A DNA stretch of 64,000 bases, from assembly GCF_037975245.1 (NCBI RefSeq), contig NC_092582.1, positions 5,992,001 to 6,056,000 on the forward strand. The letters run 5' to 3'. The stretch comes from Apostichopus japonicus. Taxonomy: Eukaryota > Echinodermata > Holothuroidea > Aspidochirotida > Stichopodidae. The notes under the pieces are model-generated. The model was not told the origin of the DNA and made no database searches. It saw only the letters and a list, made by a program, of their open reading frames with translations. Below, piece after piece: positions 11,606 through 24,267 of this stretch (position 1 is its first letter; the number at the start of each line of letters is the position of its first letter). The position numbers were made by a program, and so were the translations under genes.

Positions 11606-13890
11606 ATCATGACCGTTTAGATTATGAGCTACAAAGGGAGCAAGTTAAGCATACTGAATCCCAACCCTCCATCTGCTCGCTCGGGGTAATATCGGCATGC
11701 TAACCAAGTGATTTTGAAATGGTATACATCACCTTCAATCCTAGTTATTTCATATACCATCTGTACTATGATTCAAGTTCCTTCACATTATAACCGGAAG
11801 TACGATGATGCTGATTAAAAAATATGACAAAACAAACACTGAAGTAGGTCAGTTTACGTCTTTTTTTCTGACATAACTGTAATTGTTTTATGGTATCTTT
11901 ATACATTCTTGTCTATGTGATGACCTATTTGTTTGTTCCGGTTGCACTATACGCGTCGGTGTTTGCTGCAGGTCGTGTGAACCGCGTCGATCGAATGCAA
12001 GACACTGCATTGTCATAATGGCATTACAAAGGTGGAATTTTTTATACGGGCCTAGGATCCCAATTCCATTTCCTCCCTTCGCAAACTGTATCTGCAGGAA
12101 GCGGAAACGTTTCGATTTATGCTCTTTCACATGAAGGCAGAAAACCAATGATGCTGACTGCAAATATGCGAAAACAAGAACTGAATTAGGTCATCTTAAG
12201 TCCTGTCTTTGTAGCATGGTACGAGCACTATTTCTCCCATTGCCACTTGGGGTGGTGGCGCTAGAGTGAAAAGAAGACAATAAGGCAACTGTTTTATCCT
12301 GTAATGTGACATTTCCATAGTTCAACGCACAAGTCCAGTTGAGCATCAAAAAAAATGTGTGTGTAAAATTAACTGAACGAGACAAGGCGGTACACAGGCG
12401 ATATAAGCCATTGTCTTCTATGTGTGTTGAGTCGAGTCCTAATCAAAACTTTGAACCTCACCACATCGTTTTAAGAAATTAAGTTAAAATAATTTCCTTT
12501 TCAATTTCCAACTTTTACTGTTTTTCTTGGTTTATACTATTTTTTTCGTTAGACGAAAATGGGTGGTGACGTCAAGGAATTACCCAGTACTGTCTAAAAC
12601 ATTGCCAAGACCTCCTTTGCCGTTATGAAGTTTCAAAATAAAGAGGGGGGGGGGGTCTTTTTTACAGTTTAATAAGTATCTCAGACCATTTACCCGCTTA
12701 ATTAAGGAGAAACAAACCTAGATAAGTGATGACGTGGCATCACAACCGTATTTGCATGTATTGAGGGATGTAATTACTTTAAAATCCACCTGTTCATCAG
12801 ATGAATATAGATTATTTGGTCTTCATGGTTTGTATATTTTGGAACATTCATGATAATTGTGAAATACTTCTCAACTGTTCTCTCATGGGAAAGATGCAGG
12901 ATATCCAGGGGGGGGCACGGGGTACGTTTCCCCTCCCCTCTTAAATCAAAATTACAGTATGAAATTTTTCCCTAAGAAACGAGGGCGGTATTGAAGAACT
13001 TAGCACGCATAGACCACTGAACTAAAATAACGTCACTTTACTTCAATGGCATAGGCCTGATTCATTCTTCAAGATGTGTCACAGGGGTTCTACTCGTAAT
13101 TTAATATACAATTTTGAGAAGTCGAATGGGAACTTTATTTCAGAATACCTCAAAAGACGTGTGTTTCTTATACGTCTTCTGTCGTGCAAACAGTTATTTT
13201 CGTTATAGATATATTTCCATTTTTTGTTTTTATTTCAGGCCAACTTACGTGACCCCTATGCCAAAGCTTCAGTACATGGACTATGTAAAGGGGGGGGGGA
13301 GGGGAGGTTAACAATTTCTGTATCAAACACAACATATTTTAACATTTAAAGACATGTTGACAACTACCTATAGTACCAAGTATAATTTTAGTGTTACTTT
13401 GATAATTTATTGTAACTTTGCCAAACAGTGCAGGCCCTATGATTTTAGTAATATATAGTAACCTTTCCGAGAAATTAAGTCCTGCCGTCGCCTGGCCAAA
13501 CAATGATGTATTCGGCTGGAGCACAACGTTTCCATATGTTGGTAATAGTAATAACCGATTAGTAACTGCCGACTTTGTAATCCGCGGGCCCCTTCACAAT
13601 TTTGCAGGGTCGGTAAAAGTGGCTCAATAGTTTTCCCTTTCGGGAAACCAAAAATCCGTCTTTCTTCCAAATGGCTTACTCTTTAAATAATACACGTTGA
13701 AAAATATAAACCTTGTGCTAAACAAATGTGCCGACCTCGTCAGAGTACGAATCCTCACCAAGATCATTCGCGTTCTTGTGAGCTATACGTATAGGAATGT
13801 CTGCCCGAGTGTATTGGCAACTAATGAACAGCCGTTAATATGAAGCAAACATTTCTTACGATTCCTAGTTTCATACGTACGGAAGCGTAG
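11606..13890. other. Unassigned non-coding sequence
   Basis: No supportable gene. A ~70-bp segment at about 11798-11870 recurs in diverged form at about 12146-12210. Poly-G runs occur near 12645 and 13290. Confidence 0.35.
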
Positions 13891-13894
13891 AAGA

Positions 13895-14170
13895 GACATG
13901 TCAATTGGCGTTTTGATGAGATGCAACAATTTGGCAAACACACCAAATTAAAAATTAAACTGGTGCATTATCTCGTCAAAATGGCTAATTTCTGAAATAT
14001 AACGTTTTGACTACACCATACCAACTCATCAAAATAACAAAATGTGAAAGTTGACGTAAAATTTCAAGAATTAAAAAATTGACGTTTTGGCGAGATGTAT
14101 TAACTCGAAAAAAAGGACAAGAATCTGAATGTTGACGTTTTGACGAGATGCAATTAACTCATCAAACTGA
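13895..14170. repeat. Degenerate tandem repeats with GACGTTTTGACGAGATG core
   Basis: The core, followed by an AACTC-containing segment, occurs about three times (near 13910, 14080 and 14133), with an inverse version around 13970. Spacing is irregular. Confidence 0.55.
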
Positions 14171-14376
14171 CAAACAAGAGGGCAATCCATGGAGTTGCAG
14201 ATCCCATCTCCGCCATGACGGAAGTCATCGATCTCAATTGACTTTTGTCCTCGACTCCAACTGTACATCAAAATCTGCATTATTTTCAAATTCGTCTCAC
14301 CATTCTCTACATATCGTGTGGTTAATGCCTTTCCCCTACATTTTCACGAACAGAACATGGCTAAAGATCAGTCTAG

Positions 14377-14881
14377 TAATCACAAATGATTCGAGTTGGT
14401 TAGCATCATGAATGATCTCTAAAAGTAAGGCAAAATATGTCACCAAAACAGAACTATATGAAATGTTCGATATAGGTGAAGAATGCCTACAGTGGAATTA
14501 TGACCTTCCTTACCGATTTGAAACCTCTGGACAATAGCGTCCATATAGTGTCAAAGTGTCGCCATGGTAATAAACCGCCCAACCGTGCTAGGAAGAAATA
14601 AGGTCACTCGGGTAACACCATGTTGTAAGTTACTGGTATATACATATATTATATATATATATATATATATCATATATCATATATATCGACCCTAACCGCT
14701 AGGCTATGGGCGCTGATTGTATGTTCAGAGCTTCGAAACCGGCAAGGAAGGTCGCAATTCCACTGTATGGGCGTTTGTCTCCTGTATCGAATCGAACAAT
14801 ACTAGTTCTGTTTCGGTCACATACTTGCCTTACTCTAGAGATCAAACATGATGCTAACCAACTCAAAATCATTTGTGATTC
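14377..14881. repeat. Imperfect inverted repeat with AT-rich loop
   Basis: The left arm, about 14377-14529, matches the complement of about 14726-14881, including AATCACAAATGATT and GTTGGTTAGCATCATG. The loop contains an (AT)n run at 14649-14685. Arms are ~150 bp with scattered substitutions. Confidence 0.75.
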
Positions 14882-15582
14882 CTAAAGCCGGATCTCGAAA
14901 GAGATACTTTGAACAGACTCTGCTAAATGAACATATATAATTAGATTGTAGGAAGTTGGAAAATATATATATACCAGTATCAATCCCGCATTGCTGCACA
15001 TTGATCCAGGGACATCCGCTTCCAACAATCTAGGCAGCTATTTGGTCTAAATGGAGCTCCTACCAGGGAATCAGGAATGGCTTATCGAGGTGTTCGCTTC
15101 TGTAAATGACAATGTCGTGGATACTTTATATACGGGTATAGGCAGGTGTATAGTGTTTACCATTGCGATGGTCGTTTCCTCACAACAATGGATGTGCTTG
15201 CCGTTCGAAGACTTCTATAGGCCAAATAAATGCAGCACAGGATGAGGCAGTTTTCAATTTTTGAATCTCACTTTGTGATTTATGGTATGTTCAATAAGTT
15301 AAAGTTAGGCTTTTATCCTAACACTACATGGTTGATTTAATGTAGGAATGTAGTTAGTAAGAATCCTCTGTTTACATTGAAAACTAGGCATCTTTGTACG
15401 CCGTTCATTCTCATTGTTGCTTATAATCAAAGCAACCTTTCTTGCAATTTAATTGGAACTAATAAAAAACTTGAAGTATGTATTCTTGTAGTATTATTTA
15501 CTTATAGCAGATAATGTTATTATCTTGCCGATTAGATGGTACTTGTCGCACACTTTCCTGTAACATTTTCAACAGTTTACAC

Positions 15583-16621
15583 CAAAGGCGTAGGAACCGG
15601 GGGGCTGGGGGCGCCAGCCCCCCCCCCCCCCAGTGAAAAATATGGAGGGGCGGAAGTATCATTCCGCCCAAGGGCGGCGGAAGCACTTTTAATCTGGGGG
15701 GGGGGCACCGACATCAAAGGGCACTTTGAAGAAATTCGATTGGACTGATGCAGCCTTATATTTAGTACCCTTGATAACTCTTATTGTAATAACTTATTTG
15801 CGTATACACATCACTCCATCAACGTCCCGCCCCCCCCCTCCCCTCAAGGAAAATATGCATACTAGCACTGCAATATCCAATGTGCAAATTGGGAAACAAG
15901 GAACAAGTTTTCTTTTGAGACAAAATGAGGTGAAATCATGCTAGTTGCTAATGTAGGAATCTTCCGAATTAGAATTTATTTCTTGTTAATATCTTAATTA
16001 ACCAATTTTTTCCATTCGAAATAGCTTTGAGTTTGACCAACAGAAATTCATTAAAAGTCAAGGGCGTAGCCAGGATTTGCAAAGTTGTATGCACGACTAT
16101 CTGAGCGGAGCGCCACCATTGGTTGGCGCGGAGCGTACAAGAAAACTTTTGGTTTTGCAAACCCCTCAGACGGCCGGAAACGGCCCTTCCCGAGTGTTCA
16201 TTCTGGTTCCCTGGCCTCTTGCTAACTTGAGACACCTCAATTTTTATGTAGAAAAAGGGCACATTTTTAACCTGAGAAAAAGTGGGGGGGGCACGTGCCC
16301 CCTGTGCCCCCGGTTCCGCCGCCCTTGATTCCACCCCCCCCCCCACTTCGCAAGTCAGAAAACCACTTTTTCATTTCCAAATGAGAAAAAAATCTCATTT
16401 GGAGCACCAAATTGCATCTAAGGCCAGGTGAAAGTGCAAAATTATATACAAAATGGAGTGTGTGGGTTGAAGTGTGCTATATTGCACCAAACTGTACCTG
16501 AGGCCACCTGGAAATGCAAAAAAATCCTAAGGGGAGGGGGAACCCCCTCCCCTTAGACACCTCCCCCAGGCCGGCCATCAGTCTTCAGCCCCCCTGTCAA
16601 AAGTAAATTCCAACGCCACTG
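15583..16621. mobile_element. hAT-type MITE, GTAGGAA family, copy 2 (interrupted)
   Basis: Same family as 7712-8083, flanked by an exact 8-bp duplication GTTTACAC (15575-15582 and 16622-16629). The element is split by a second hAT-type insertion at 15669-16327. Confidence 0.9.
15669..16327. mobile_element. hAT-type MITE nested in another MITE
   Basis: 659 bp with a 14-bp TIR (CAAGGGCGGCGGAA at the left, its complement at the right). It is flanked by ATTCCGCC (15661-15668) and ATTCCACC (16328-16335), a 7/8 target duplication within the host MITE. The sister copy is at 18585-19235. Confidence 0.88.
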
Positions 16622-16629
16622 GTTTACAC

Positions 16630-17512
16630 TGAATTTGATGAAAAATATATAATTACGGCCAGTGGTCAGGGTAGGTCCATGGCCTCAGGCACACCTATAT
16701 CACCGAGACCCGCTTTTAAACCTTCATTTTACTCATAACTCCTTTTTATTAAAATGAAACTACAATGTTCTTAATCCCATATATTTCGGGACCCCTTATT
16801 GACTCCAGCCCTGAGGATGAAGAAGCTTGATCCCTTCTCATCAAGCCAGACTTGATTAGACAGCAATATTCTATTGTCTTGTCATTTTGCTTAGTTGAGA
16901 AGGGCCTACTATAGTAGACATTAGGCCAACTCATGCAAAGCTTAATTGTTGTATGCAATGTGGTACATAATATTAATATACGATACACCGCACCTGTTGT
17001 TGTTGATGGGGTAATTTCTGCGTGTTGACGTTTGACATAGAAAGAAACTCGCCATGTCTTTTTCTTCCTGTAAACATGAGGGAAGTGGCATATTGTTAGA
17101 AACAGATCTGTGTAGCTATTAACTCTTAGCATACATAAACTTAATCATGTCAATGATGAAGTTCCTAATATAAATCTCAAAATCTGTAGCAGATATTCAG
17201 ATGTGTCGAATATAACTTCCTGCGACCCGTTGGGTTTGCAAAAAACCTTTTTATATTGGAAGAACGCTTTTATCCTACTATAGGTCATCTAAAACAATGA
17301 AAAATCAGTGAAATGAAAGAGACGGAGAGAACTGAAATCTATTTTGGCAACTTTGTATATAAGAACTGCTTGTAATTGAGTCACCTACAAGAGCTCGGTA
17401 CAATTTAGCGCGTTCGAGTAGAGGCTATATCCGACCAATATAAGGATACTATATATTCATGTAATTCACCAAGACATGCAAGTATAATCATAGAAATCAT
17501 ATAACTCTCACA
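16630..17512. other. Unassigned non-coding sequence
   Basis: Contains a 127-codon minus-strand ORF (16749-17132) with no recognisable domain or flanking splice sites. I do not call it a gene. Confidence 0.35.
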
Positions 17513-18230
17513 GCATGATGTTTCGTCTAAGAGTGGGGTGTTTGCTTCAAACTAGCCTATACGTGAATAGGCTAATCCAATATGTCCCATCTATTAGCGC
17601 AGATAATAGGATCAATAGCACAAGTGTGTATAGTCGATCGATCGATGTGTGGTCGATAGCACAATTCCACGAGACAGGGCGAAGGCCTAGTAGTCAGCCG
17701 ACAGAGACCGCATAGCGTCGGATGTACCTGCATAGATCTGGTTCAATGGCACACATGATGTTTCAGCTAAGAGTGAGGTGTTTGCTCCAAACTAGCCGAC
17801 ATGAATAGGCTAATCCAATATGTCGCAACTAGTATTAGAGCACAAGGGCGTAGGAACCGGGGGGCTGGGGGGCGCCAGCTCCCCCAGTGAAAAATATGGT
17901 GGGGCGGAAGTATCATTCCGCCCCCCCCCCGCTTCGCAAGTCAGAAAACCCCTTTTTCATTTCCAAATGAGAAAGAAATCTCATTTGGAGCACCAAATTG
18001 CATCTAAGGCCAGGTGAAAATGCAAAATTATTTTCAAATGGAGTGGGTGATGAAGTGTGCTATATTGCACCATATTGCATCTGAGGCCACCTGGAAATGA
18101 AAAAAAATCCAAAGGGGGAGGGGGACACCCCCTCCTTTTAGACCCCTCCCCCAGACCGGCCATCAGTCTTCAGCCCCCCCCCCCCCACTCAAAAGTACCT
18201 TCCTACGCCACTGTTAGCGCATATAATCGG
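17513..18230. repeat. Tandem duplication, one copy carrying a MITE
   Basis: About 100 bp starting at CATGATGTTTC (17513) recurs from 17755, including ATAGGCTAATCCAATATGTC. In the second copy the homologous sequence is interrupted by the MITE at 17843-18213 and resumes at TTAGCGCATATAATCGGATCA. The first copy preserves the empty site. Confidence 0.8.
17843..18213. mobile_element. hAT-type MITE, GTAGGAA family, copy 3
   Basis: Starts CAAGGGCGTAGGAACC and ends TTCCTACGCCACTG. It is flanked by TTAGAGCA (17835-17842) and TTAGCGCA (18214-18221), a 7/8 target duplication. Confidence 0.9.
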
Positions 18231-18584
18231 ATCACCTAGACACTGTCAGCGATATAGCATTCACAATCCACCCAAGCCTTCTCTACCCATACATCTGTCT
18301 CTATACTGCTGCCACATTCCTATCATACACAGCCAACATCACTTTACTAGATCTGACTATTTCACTGGATTAAAAGTTTTAATAAACAAAAGCTTGTTCA
18401 CTCGTGCAAAAGATGACCCAGTTTACTCTCACCAATAGTAAAATATACTTTCATATCTACTCTAATGTGACAAGTAGGATATTTCAACATAACAGATCTG
18501 TGGACAATGCGCAAGTATAAACTTTCAATCTTCTTATTTCTGCCATAACGTACTATTTTCATGACGGGAGTATGCTATAGGTGC

Positions 18585-19235
18585 CAAGGGCGGCGGAAGC
18601 ACTTTTAATATGGGGGGGGGGGCACCGACAACAAAGGGCACTTTGCAGAAATTTGATTGGACAGATGCAGCCTTATATTTAGTACCCTTTATAACTCTTA
18701 TTTTATTATCATTTTTGCGTATACACATCACTCCATCAACGTCCCCCCCCCACCAGCAAGGAAAATATGCATACTAGCACTGCAATATCCAATGTGCAAA
18801 TTGGGAAACAAGGAACAAGTTTTCTTTTGAGACAAAATGAGGTGAAATCATGCTAGTTGCTAATGTAGGAATGTTCCAAATTAGCGTTTAGTTCTTGTTA
18901 ATATCTAACAAATTTTTTTCCATTCGCAATAGCTTTGAGTATGACCCACAGAAATTAATTAAAAAGTCAGCGGCGTAGCCTGGATTTGCAAAGTTGTATG
19001 CACGACTATCTGAGCGGAGCGCCACCATCGGTTGGCGCGGAGCGTGCAAGAAAATTTTTGGTTTTACAAACCCCTCAGATGGCCGGAAACGGCCCTTCCC
19101 GAGTGTTCATTCTGGTTCCCTGGCCTCTTGCTAACTTGAGACACCTCAAATTTATGTAGAAAAAAGGGCACATTTTTAACCTGAGGAAAAGTGGGAGGCA
19201 CGTGCCCCCTGTGCCCCCCGGTTCCGCCGCCCTTG
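18585..19235. mobile_element. hAT-type MITE, GGCGGCGGAA family
   Basis: Same termini as 15669-16327. Flanked by an exact 8-bp duplication ATAGGTGC (18577-18584 and 19236-19243). Its interior contains a GCGCCACCAT-GGTTGGCGCG motif shared with elements near 31620, 34470 and 59270. Confidence 0.9.
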
Positions 19236-19646
19236 ATAGGTGCACTCATATTTATGTCAACCCGCAGGTTGGATACAAGAAATCACTGTGATTCCCAAGC
19301 GCCTATCTCTTGCATAAATGCCATATATAGATGTAGCCTATACGTATAGGCCTAGCCTACATGAAATAAAATGATATAGTCTAGTGAATACTTTAGCTTC
19401 TTAATCATTCATGGCCGGGAGGAGGAAATGTTACAAGGATCAGAAGGGAATGCCTGTTCTCTTTTCTTTCTTTCTTGCTTGTTTGCTGTCTTCTTTCGAA
19501 ACTTTCATCCTCCGACCGCTGATGAATTTCTCATATCTTTTTTTTCCCTTTTGATTACAGGCAAACTAGGCTCTCATTGATATCTTGCCTTAAATCAAGA
19601 AAATAAGAAGAAAGAGAGATTGAATTGAGTCAACTTCCCAAAAACA

Positions 19647-19673
19647 ATGGAAAGAAGATGGAAGGCGTGTTAG
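19647..19673 (+). promoter_or_regulatory. Upstream ORF overlapping the SLC35G copy 1 start
   Basis: The first ATG after the 19560 acceptor is at 19647 (context ACAATGG). It encodes eight codons ending TAG at 19671-19673, overlapping the main ATG at 19658 in another frame. The tandem paralogue has no such ATG between its acceptor and its start. It would lower translation of copy 1 if the mRNA begins as inferred. Confidence 0.5.
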
Positions 19674-20722
19674 AATGTGAAATTGACGAAGCTGAGAGCA
19701 ACCACGATAAAAACAATCGGCCGAAAATTCATACTTTAAAATTTTTTCTTTACAACCACCGTGGTCTGATCGCAGCATTTTGTGCATGTATTTGCGCAGC
19801 GCTTCAAAACGTCCTTGTAAAGTTTCTCCAAGATGATATCCCCGTAACTGAGGTCCTCTTCGCACGCTACATGATACAGGGTACCTTATCTTTTATATGT
19901 GCATTACCGGTCAAAGTTTCTTTTCGTCCCAGCTCTAGCAGAGAATTGACTCTTTTAATCATACGAGGCATTTTCGGAACAATAGGTGTTGGTTGTCAAT
20001 ATTTCGCCGTTTACAAAATGGCGGCGGGAATGATGACAGCTATAACACACAGCTCACCGATTTTTGTTGGAATTCTCGCGTGGATCATTTTTCGGGAGAA
20101 ATTTTACCTCTGTGACGTCATCCTCATGGCAACGGATATCATCGGAGTTGTGATGATTGCGCAACCGCCCTTTCTATTCCCTAACGAGACATTTGATGAG
20201 GAAAAACAAACGGAGCTTTTAGGTGTTGCCTTATCAGTTATTGCTATGCTAATATCAGCCTTCATGCATATCACAGTACGTGCTTTAGGACGAATGGGGA
20301 CTAATTCACTGAAAATTGTGTTGTATTATTCTCTGTTTGGTATCGTTTTACCACCGTTGTTAGGTTTAGTAATACAGGACTGGTTGATCCCACCGTGTGG
20401 TTGGGTACGTTTCGTAGTCGTCGGTTTGGGCCTGTTAAACTTTGGAGCCCAGTCGTTGATATCATACGCACTGTCTGCGTCGAAACAAACTTACTATGTT
20501 ACAATAGTGTTCTCGTTACAGATACCCTTAACAGTTATTCTTGAATTAGTTTTACTAGCCTACATCCCTAGCTGGGCCAGCTCAGTTGGCACCGTTATTA
20601 TTCTTGTATGTGGATTTGGAGTCGTGTTTCGAGAGAGGGCGGTACTGAAAAGACAATTAGAGAACCGTGATCCGGAACGGATGGCTGATGAAAAAAGTAA
20701 TAAGTTTGAACTTCAGCAATGA
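19658..20722 (+). CDS. SLC35G-like EamA-domain transporter, tandem copy 1
   Basis: A 354-residue multi-pass membrane protein of the drug/metabolite transporter superfamily, closest by recognition to SLC35G1-type carriers; the substrate is not deducible. The whole ORF lies in one exon, preceded by a strong acceptor (pyrimidine tract, ATTACAG at 19554-19560) that implies an upstream non-coding exon. About ten hydrophobic segments form two EamA repeats. The first includes GLIAAFCACICAALQNVLVKF and FARYMIQG; the second ends at ASSVGTVIILVCGFGVVF before a charged cytoplasmic tail. The start at 19658 is the first in-frame ATG. An out-of-frame ATG at 19647 opens a short overlapping uORF ending at 19673. 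A near-identical paralogue follows at 22039-23067. Confidence 0.93.
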   Translation: MEGVLECEIDEAESNHDKNNRPKIHTLKFFLYNHRGLIAAFCACICAALQNVLVKFLQDDIPVTEVLFARYMIQGTLSFICALPVKVSFRPSSSRELTLLIIRGIFGTIGVGCQYFAVYKMAAGMMTAITHSSPIFVGILAWIIFREKFYLCDVILMATDIIGVVMIAQPPFLFPNETFDEEKQTELLGVALSVIAMLISAFMHITVRALGRMGTNSLKIVLYYSLFGIVLPPLLGLVIQDWLIPPCGWVRFVVVGLGLLNFGAQSLISYALSASKQTYYVTIVFSLQIPLTVILELVLLAYIPSWASSVGTVIILVCGFGVVFRERAVLKRQLENRDPERMADEKSNKFELQQ

Positions 20723-20810
20723 CAAATATTGCCAGGTGGTTTATTTCAGTTTTGTAATTTATATGCGGGAAGCATCAGGACCTATGTAAGCATTGAAAGT
20801 GTGTGTATGC

Positions 20811-21953
<1,143 letters not shown>

Positions 21954-22038
21954 GACGACCATCATTGACACCTTGTGAGAAATCAAATAAAGAAGAATTG
22001 AATCGATTGCAGAATCCCACAAACCGCCGGGAAGGAAT

Positions 22039-23067
22039 ATGGAAGAGGTGATAGAGCCAACTGTGAGCAATCATAAAACCGATTGGAGGAGGATTCGTAC
22101 TTTGAAGAAAAAACTGTTTTATCATCGTGGTCTGATCGCAGCATTCTTGGCCTGTCTTTGCACAGCGCTTCAAAACGTCCTTGTAAAGTTTCTCCAGGAT
22201 GACATCCCCGTAACTGAGGTCCTCTTCGCACGCTACATGATACAGGGTACCTTATCTTTTATATGTGCATTACCGGTCAAAGTTTCTTTTCGTCCCAGCT
22301 CTACCAAAGAATTGACTCTTTTAATCATACGGGCCGTTTTCGGGACAATAGCGGTAGGTTGTCAATATTTCGCCGTTTACAAAATGGCGGCGGGAATGAT
22401 GACAGCTATAACACACAGCTCGCCGATTTTTGTTGGAATTCTCGCGTGGATCATTTTTCGGGAGAAATTTTACCTCTGTGACGTCATCCTCATGGCAACG
22501 GATATCATCGGAGTTGTGATGATTGCGCAACCGCCCTTTCTATTCCCTAACGAGACATTTGATGAGGAAAAACAAACGGAGCTTTTAGGTGTTGCCTTAT
22601 CAGTTATTGCTATGCTAATATCAGCCTTCATGCATATCACAGTACGTGCTTTAGGGCGAATGGGGACTAATTCACTGAAAATTGTGTTGTATTATTCTCT
22701 GTTTGGTATAGTTTCATCTTCGTTGTTTGGTTTAGTAATACAGGACTGGTTGATCCCACCGTGTGGTTTGGTACGTGTCGTAGTCGTCGGTGTGGGCCTG
22801 TTAAACTTTGGAGCCCAGTCGTTGATATCATACGCACTGTCTGCGAGGGAGCAAACTTATTACATAGCAATAGTGTACTCGTTACAAGTACCCTTAACAG
22901 TTATTCTTGAATTAGTTTTACTAGCCTACATTCCTGGCTGGGCCAGCTCAGTTGGTACCGTTATTATTCTTGTATGTGGATTTGGAGTCGTGTTTCGAGA
23001 GAGGGCGGTACTGAATAGAAATGTAGAGAACCGAGTTCCGAAACCGCGCACCGACATAGAATTATAG
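22039..23067 (+). CDS. SLC35G-like EamA-domain transporter, tandem copy 2
   Basis: 342 residues, single coding exon, starting at ATG 22039, the first ATG after the acceptor at about 21953. Same fold as copy 1: two EamA repeats and about ten membrane segments. The N-terminal ~35 residues, the MFGIV-proximal loop and the C-tail differ from copy 1, whereas the centre is almost identical at DNA level (see findings). Homology also extends into the 5' UTR and the acceptor, so the duplication was genomic rather than retroposed. Poly(A) signals AATAAA follow at 23180-23185 and 23250-23255. The transported substrate is unknown. Confidence 0.93.
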   Translation: MEEVIEPTVSNHKTDWRRIRTLKKKLFYHRGLIAAFLACLCTALQNVLVKFLQDDIPVTEVLFARYMIQGTLSFICALPVKVSFRPSSTKELTLLIIRAVFGTIAVGCQYFAVYKMAAGMMTAITHSSPIFVGILAWIIFREKFYLCDVILMATDIIGVVMIAQPPFLFPNETFDEEKQTELLGVALSVIAMLISAFMHITVRALGRMGTNSLKIVLYYSLFGIVSSSLFGLVIQDWLIPPCGLVRVVVVGVGLLNFGAQSLISYALSAREQTYYIAIVYSLQVPLTVILELVLLAYIPGWASSVGTVIILVCGFGVVFRERAVLNRNVENRVPKPRTDIEL

Positions 23068-23179
23068 TTAAGACATTATCGCCGCACGTATAATTGCAAC
23101 ATCAAGTTACAAGGACAATGAAATTCCAGGAAAGACTGTGAAATGAATAATGTTGAATTTTATTTCTGATTGATTAACC

Positions 23180-23255
23180 AATAAACAATACAATCACACC
23201 CCGCATACATTATCAAGCTCATAATAGCTGCTTTTCGCAAAATTTGCAGAATAAA
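23180..23255 (+). terminator. Poly(A) signals for SLC35G copy 2
   Basis: AATAAA hexamers at 23180-23185 and 23250-23255, 113 and 183 bases after the stop codon. Confidence 0.5.
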
Positions 23256-23893
23256 AATAGCTAAATAACGGATTCAACAACACCTTTAGTGTGTACCTTT
23301 GTTTAGGTATTGGAGTTGACTGTTAAGTGCCATATATAGATCCATCATAATTGGTGGAAATAAGATTTTAAAATGTTATCAAATATCCGGGTCATATAAA
23401 ACTCCCCCTATACTTTCATCGCATCTTCAAATATACACACAGCAACATCAAGAGGAGGAATTCAAGTGGCTGAAGATATCTTTATACTCTAAGAAACTTC
23501 GAACAAATATTAGCGTAGGCCTATATGTAAATTCCGGTCCATTGAAATATAAAATATAACTTGTCAATTGATAACAAATATTAACTTCAGAGCTGCCCAA
23601 CGATATTACCCAGTATAAATGATGCCTTTTAAGACTGTTGAATAGTTATCAACATAATATGAACGAAACATAAAAAAGGTATATGTTACAAAATAGTAAT
23701 GTAGCAGTGTGTATGTGCTATAGATTATCATTGCCCAATAATGATGGCATCCTACCACTGTTGCTGAGATATCGACGTCCGAAATAACATGAACAACAGG
23801 CCGCCCGCCAGCCTTCACCCCCCCCCCCCACTCCCTTCTCCCAATATTATCAATACCATATTAAGAGCAATATTGCGCCGATAACAGTTACAC
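23256..23893. other. Convergent intergenic region
   Basis: Lies between the 3' ends of SLC35G copy 2 (plus) and the CUB gene (minus). No coding evidence. Contains a poly-C run at 23818-23830. The 3' UTR of the CUB gene must lie here, but no canonical minus-strand AATAAA was found close to its stop. Confidence 0.4.
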
Positions 23894-24267
23894 TTATGTC
23901 ACGTATGTTTCTACTGTTGTTGCCACGAGATCGTCGTCATAAATAACAGATATGTTGGCCAAAAACCCTCTCCCTTGCTCCGCCTCGTTTGAGGTGAATT
24001 GTACCCATGCTTGATTGTCGTCAATAACAATCGACGTGGCGTCATTTCCACTGAATTCGTACACGACACTGGTGTCATCGGTGGGATCGAGACCAAATCC
24101 AACCCGCAACACGTCTTCATCTTCTTCAGTGTAAAAATCTTCAAATTCAATCAAAATCTGGAGACCGTATGTTGCATTTATTGTCCATGTTGACGTCAAA
24201 TTCGCTGGATAGTTGAAAGGATAATTTGGTGTCTGGATGGCGACAGTAGAGTTTTCCGACAGAGGAT
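23894..24267 (-). CDS. CUB gene exon 8: CUB domain 3 and stop, no cysteines
   Basis: Starts after a pyrimidine-rich CTTCAG acceptor and ends at TAA. Reads [18 protein letters not shown], then an acidic strand ([16 protein letters not shown]) and [13 protein letters not shown]. No cysteine is present. The product ends VETYVT with no membrane anchor. Confidence 0.88.

Noticed and set aside
16749-17132. 127-codon minus-strand ORF
   Set aside because: No recognisable domain, no flanking splice signals and unremarkable composition; plausible by chance in this much non-coding DNA.
19625-19657. N-terminal extension of SLC35G copy 1 starting at TTG 19625
   Set aside because: It needs a non-ATG start; the ATG at 19658 fits the paralogue's start region better.
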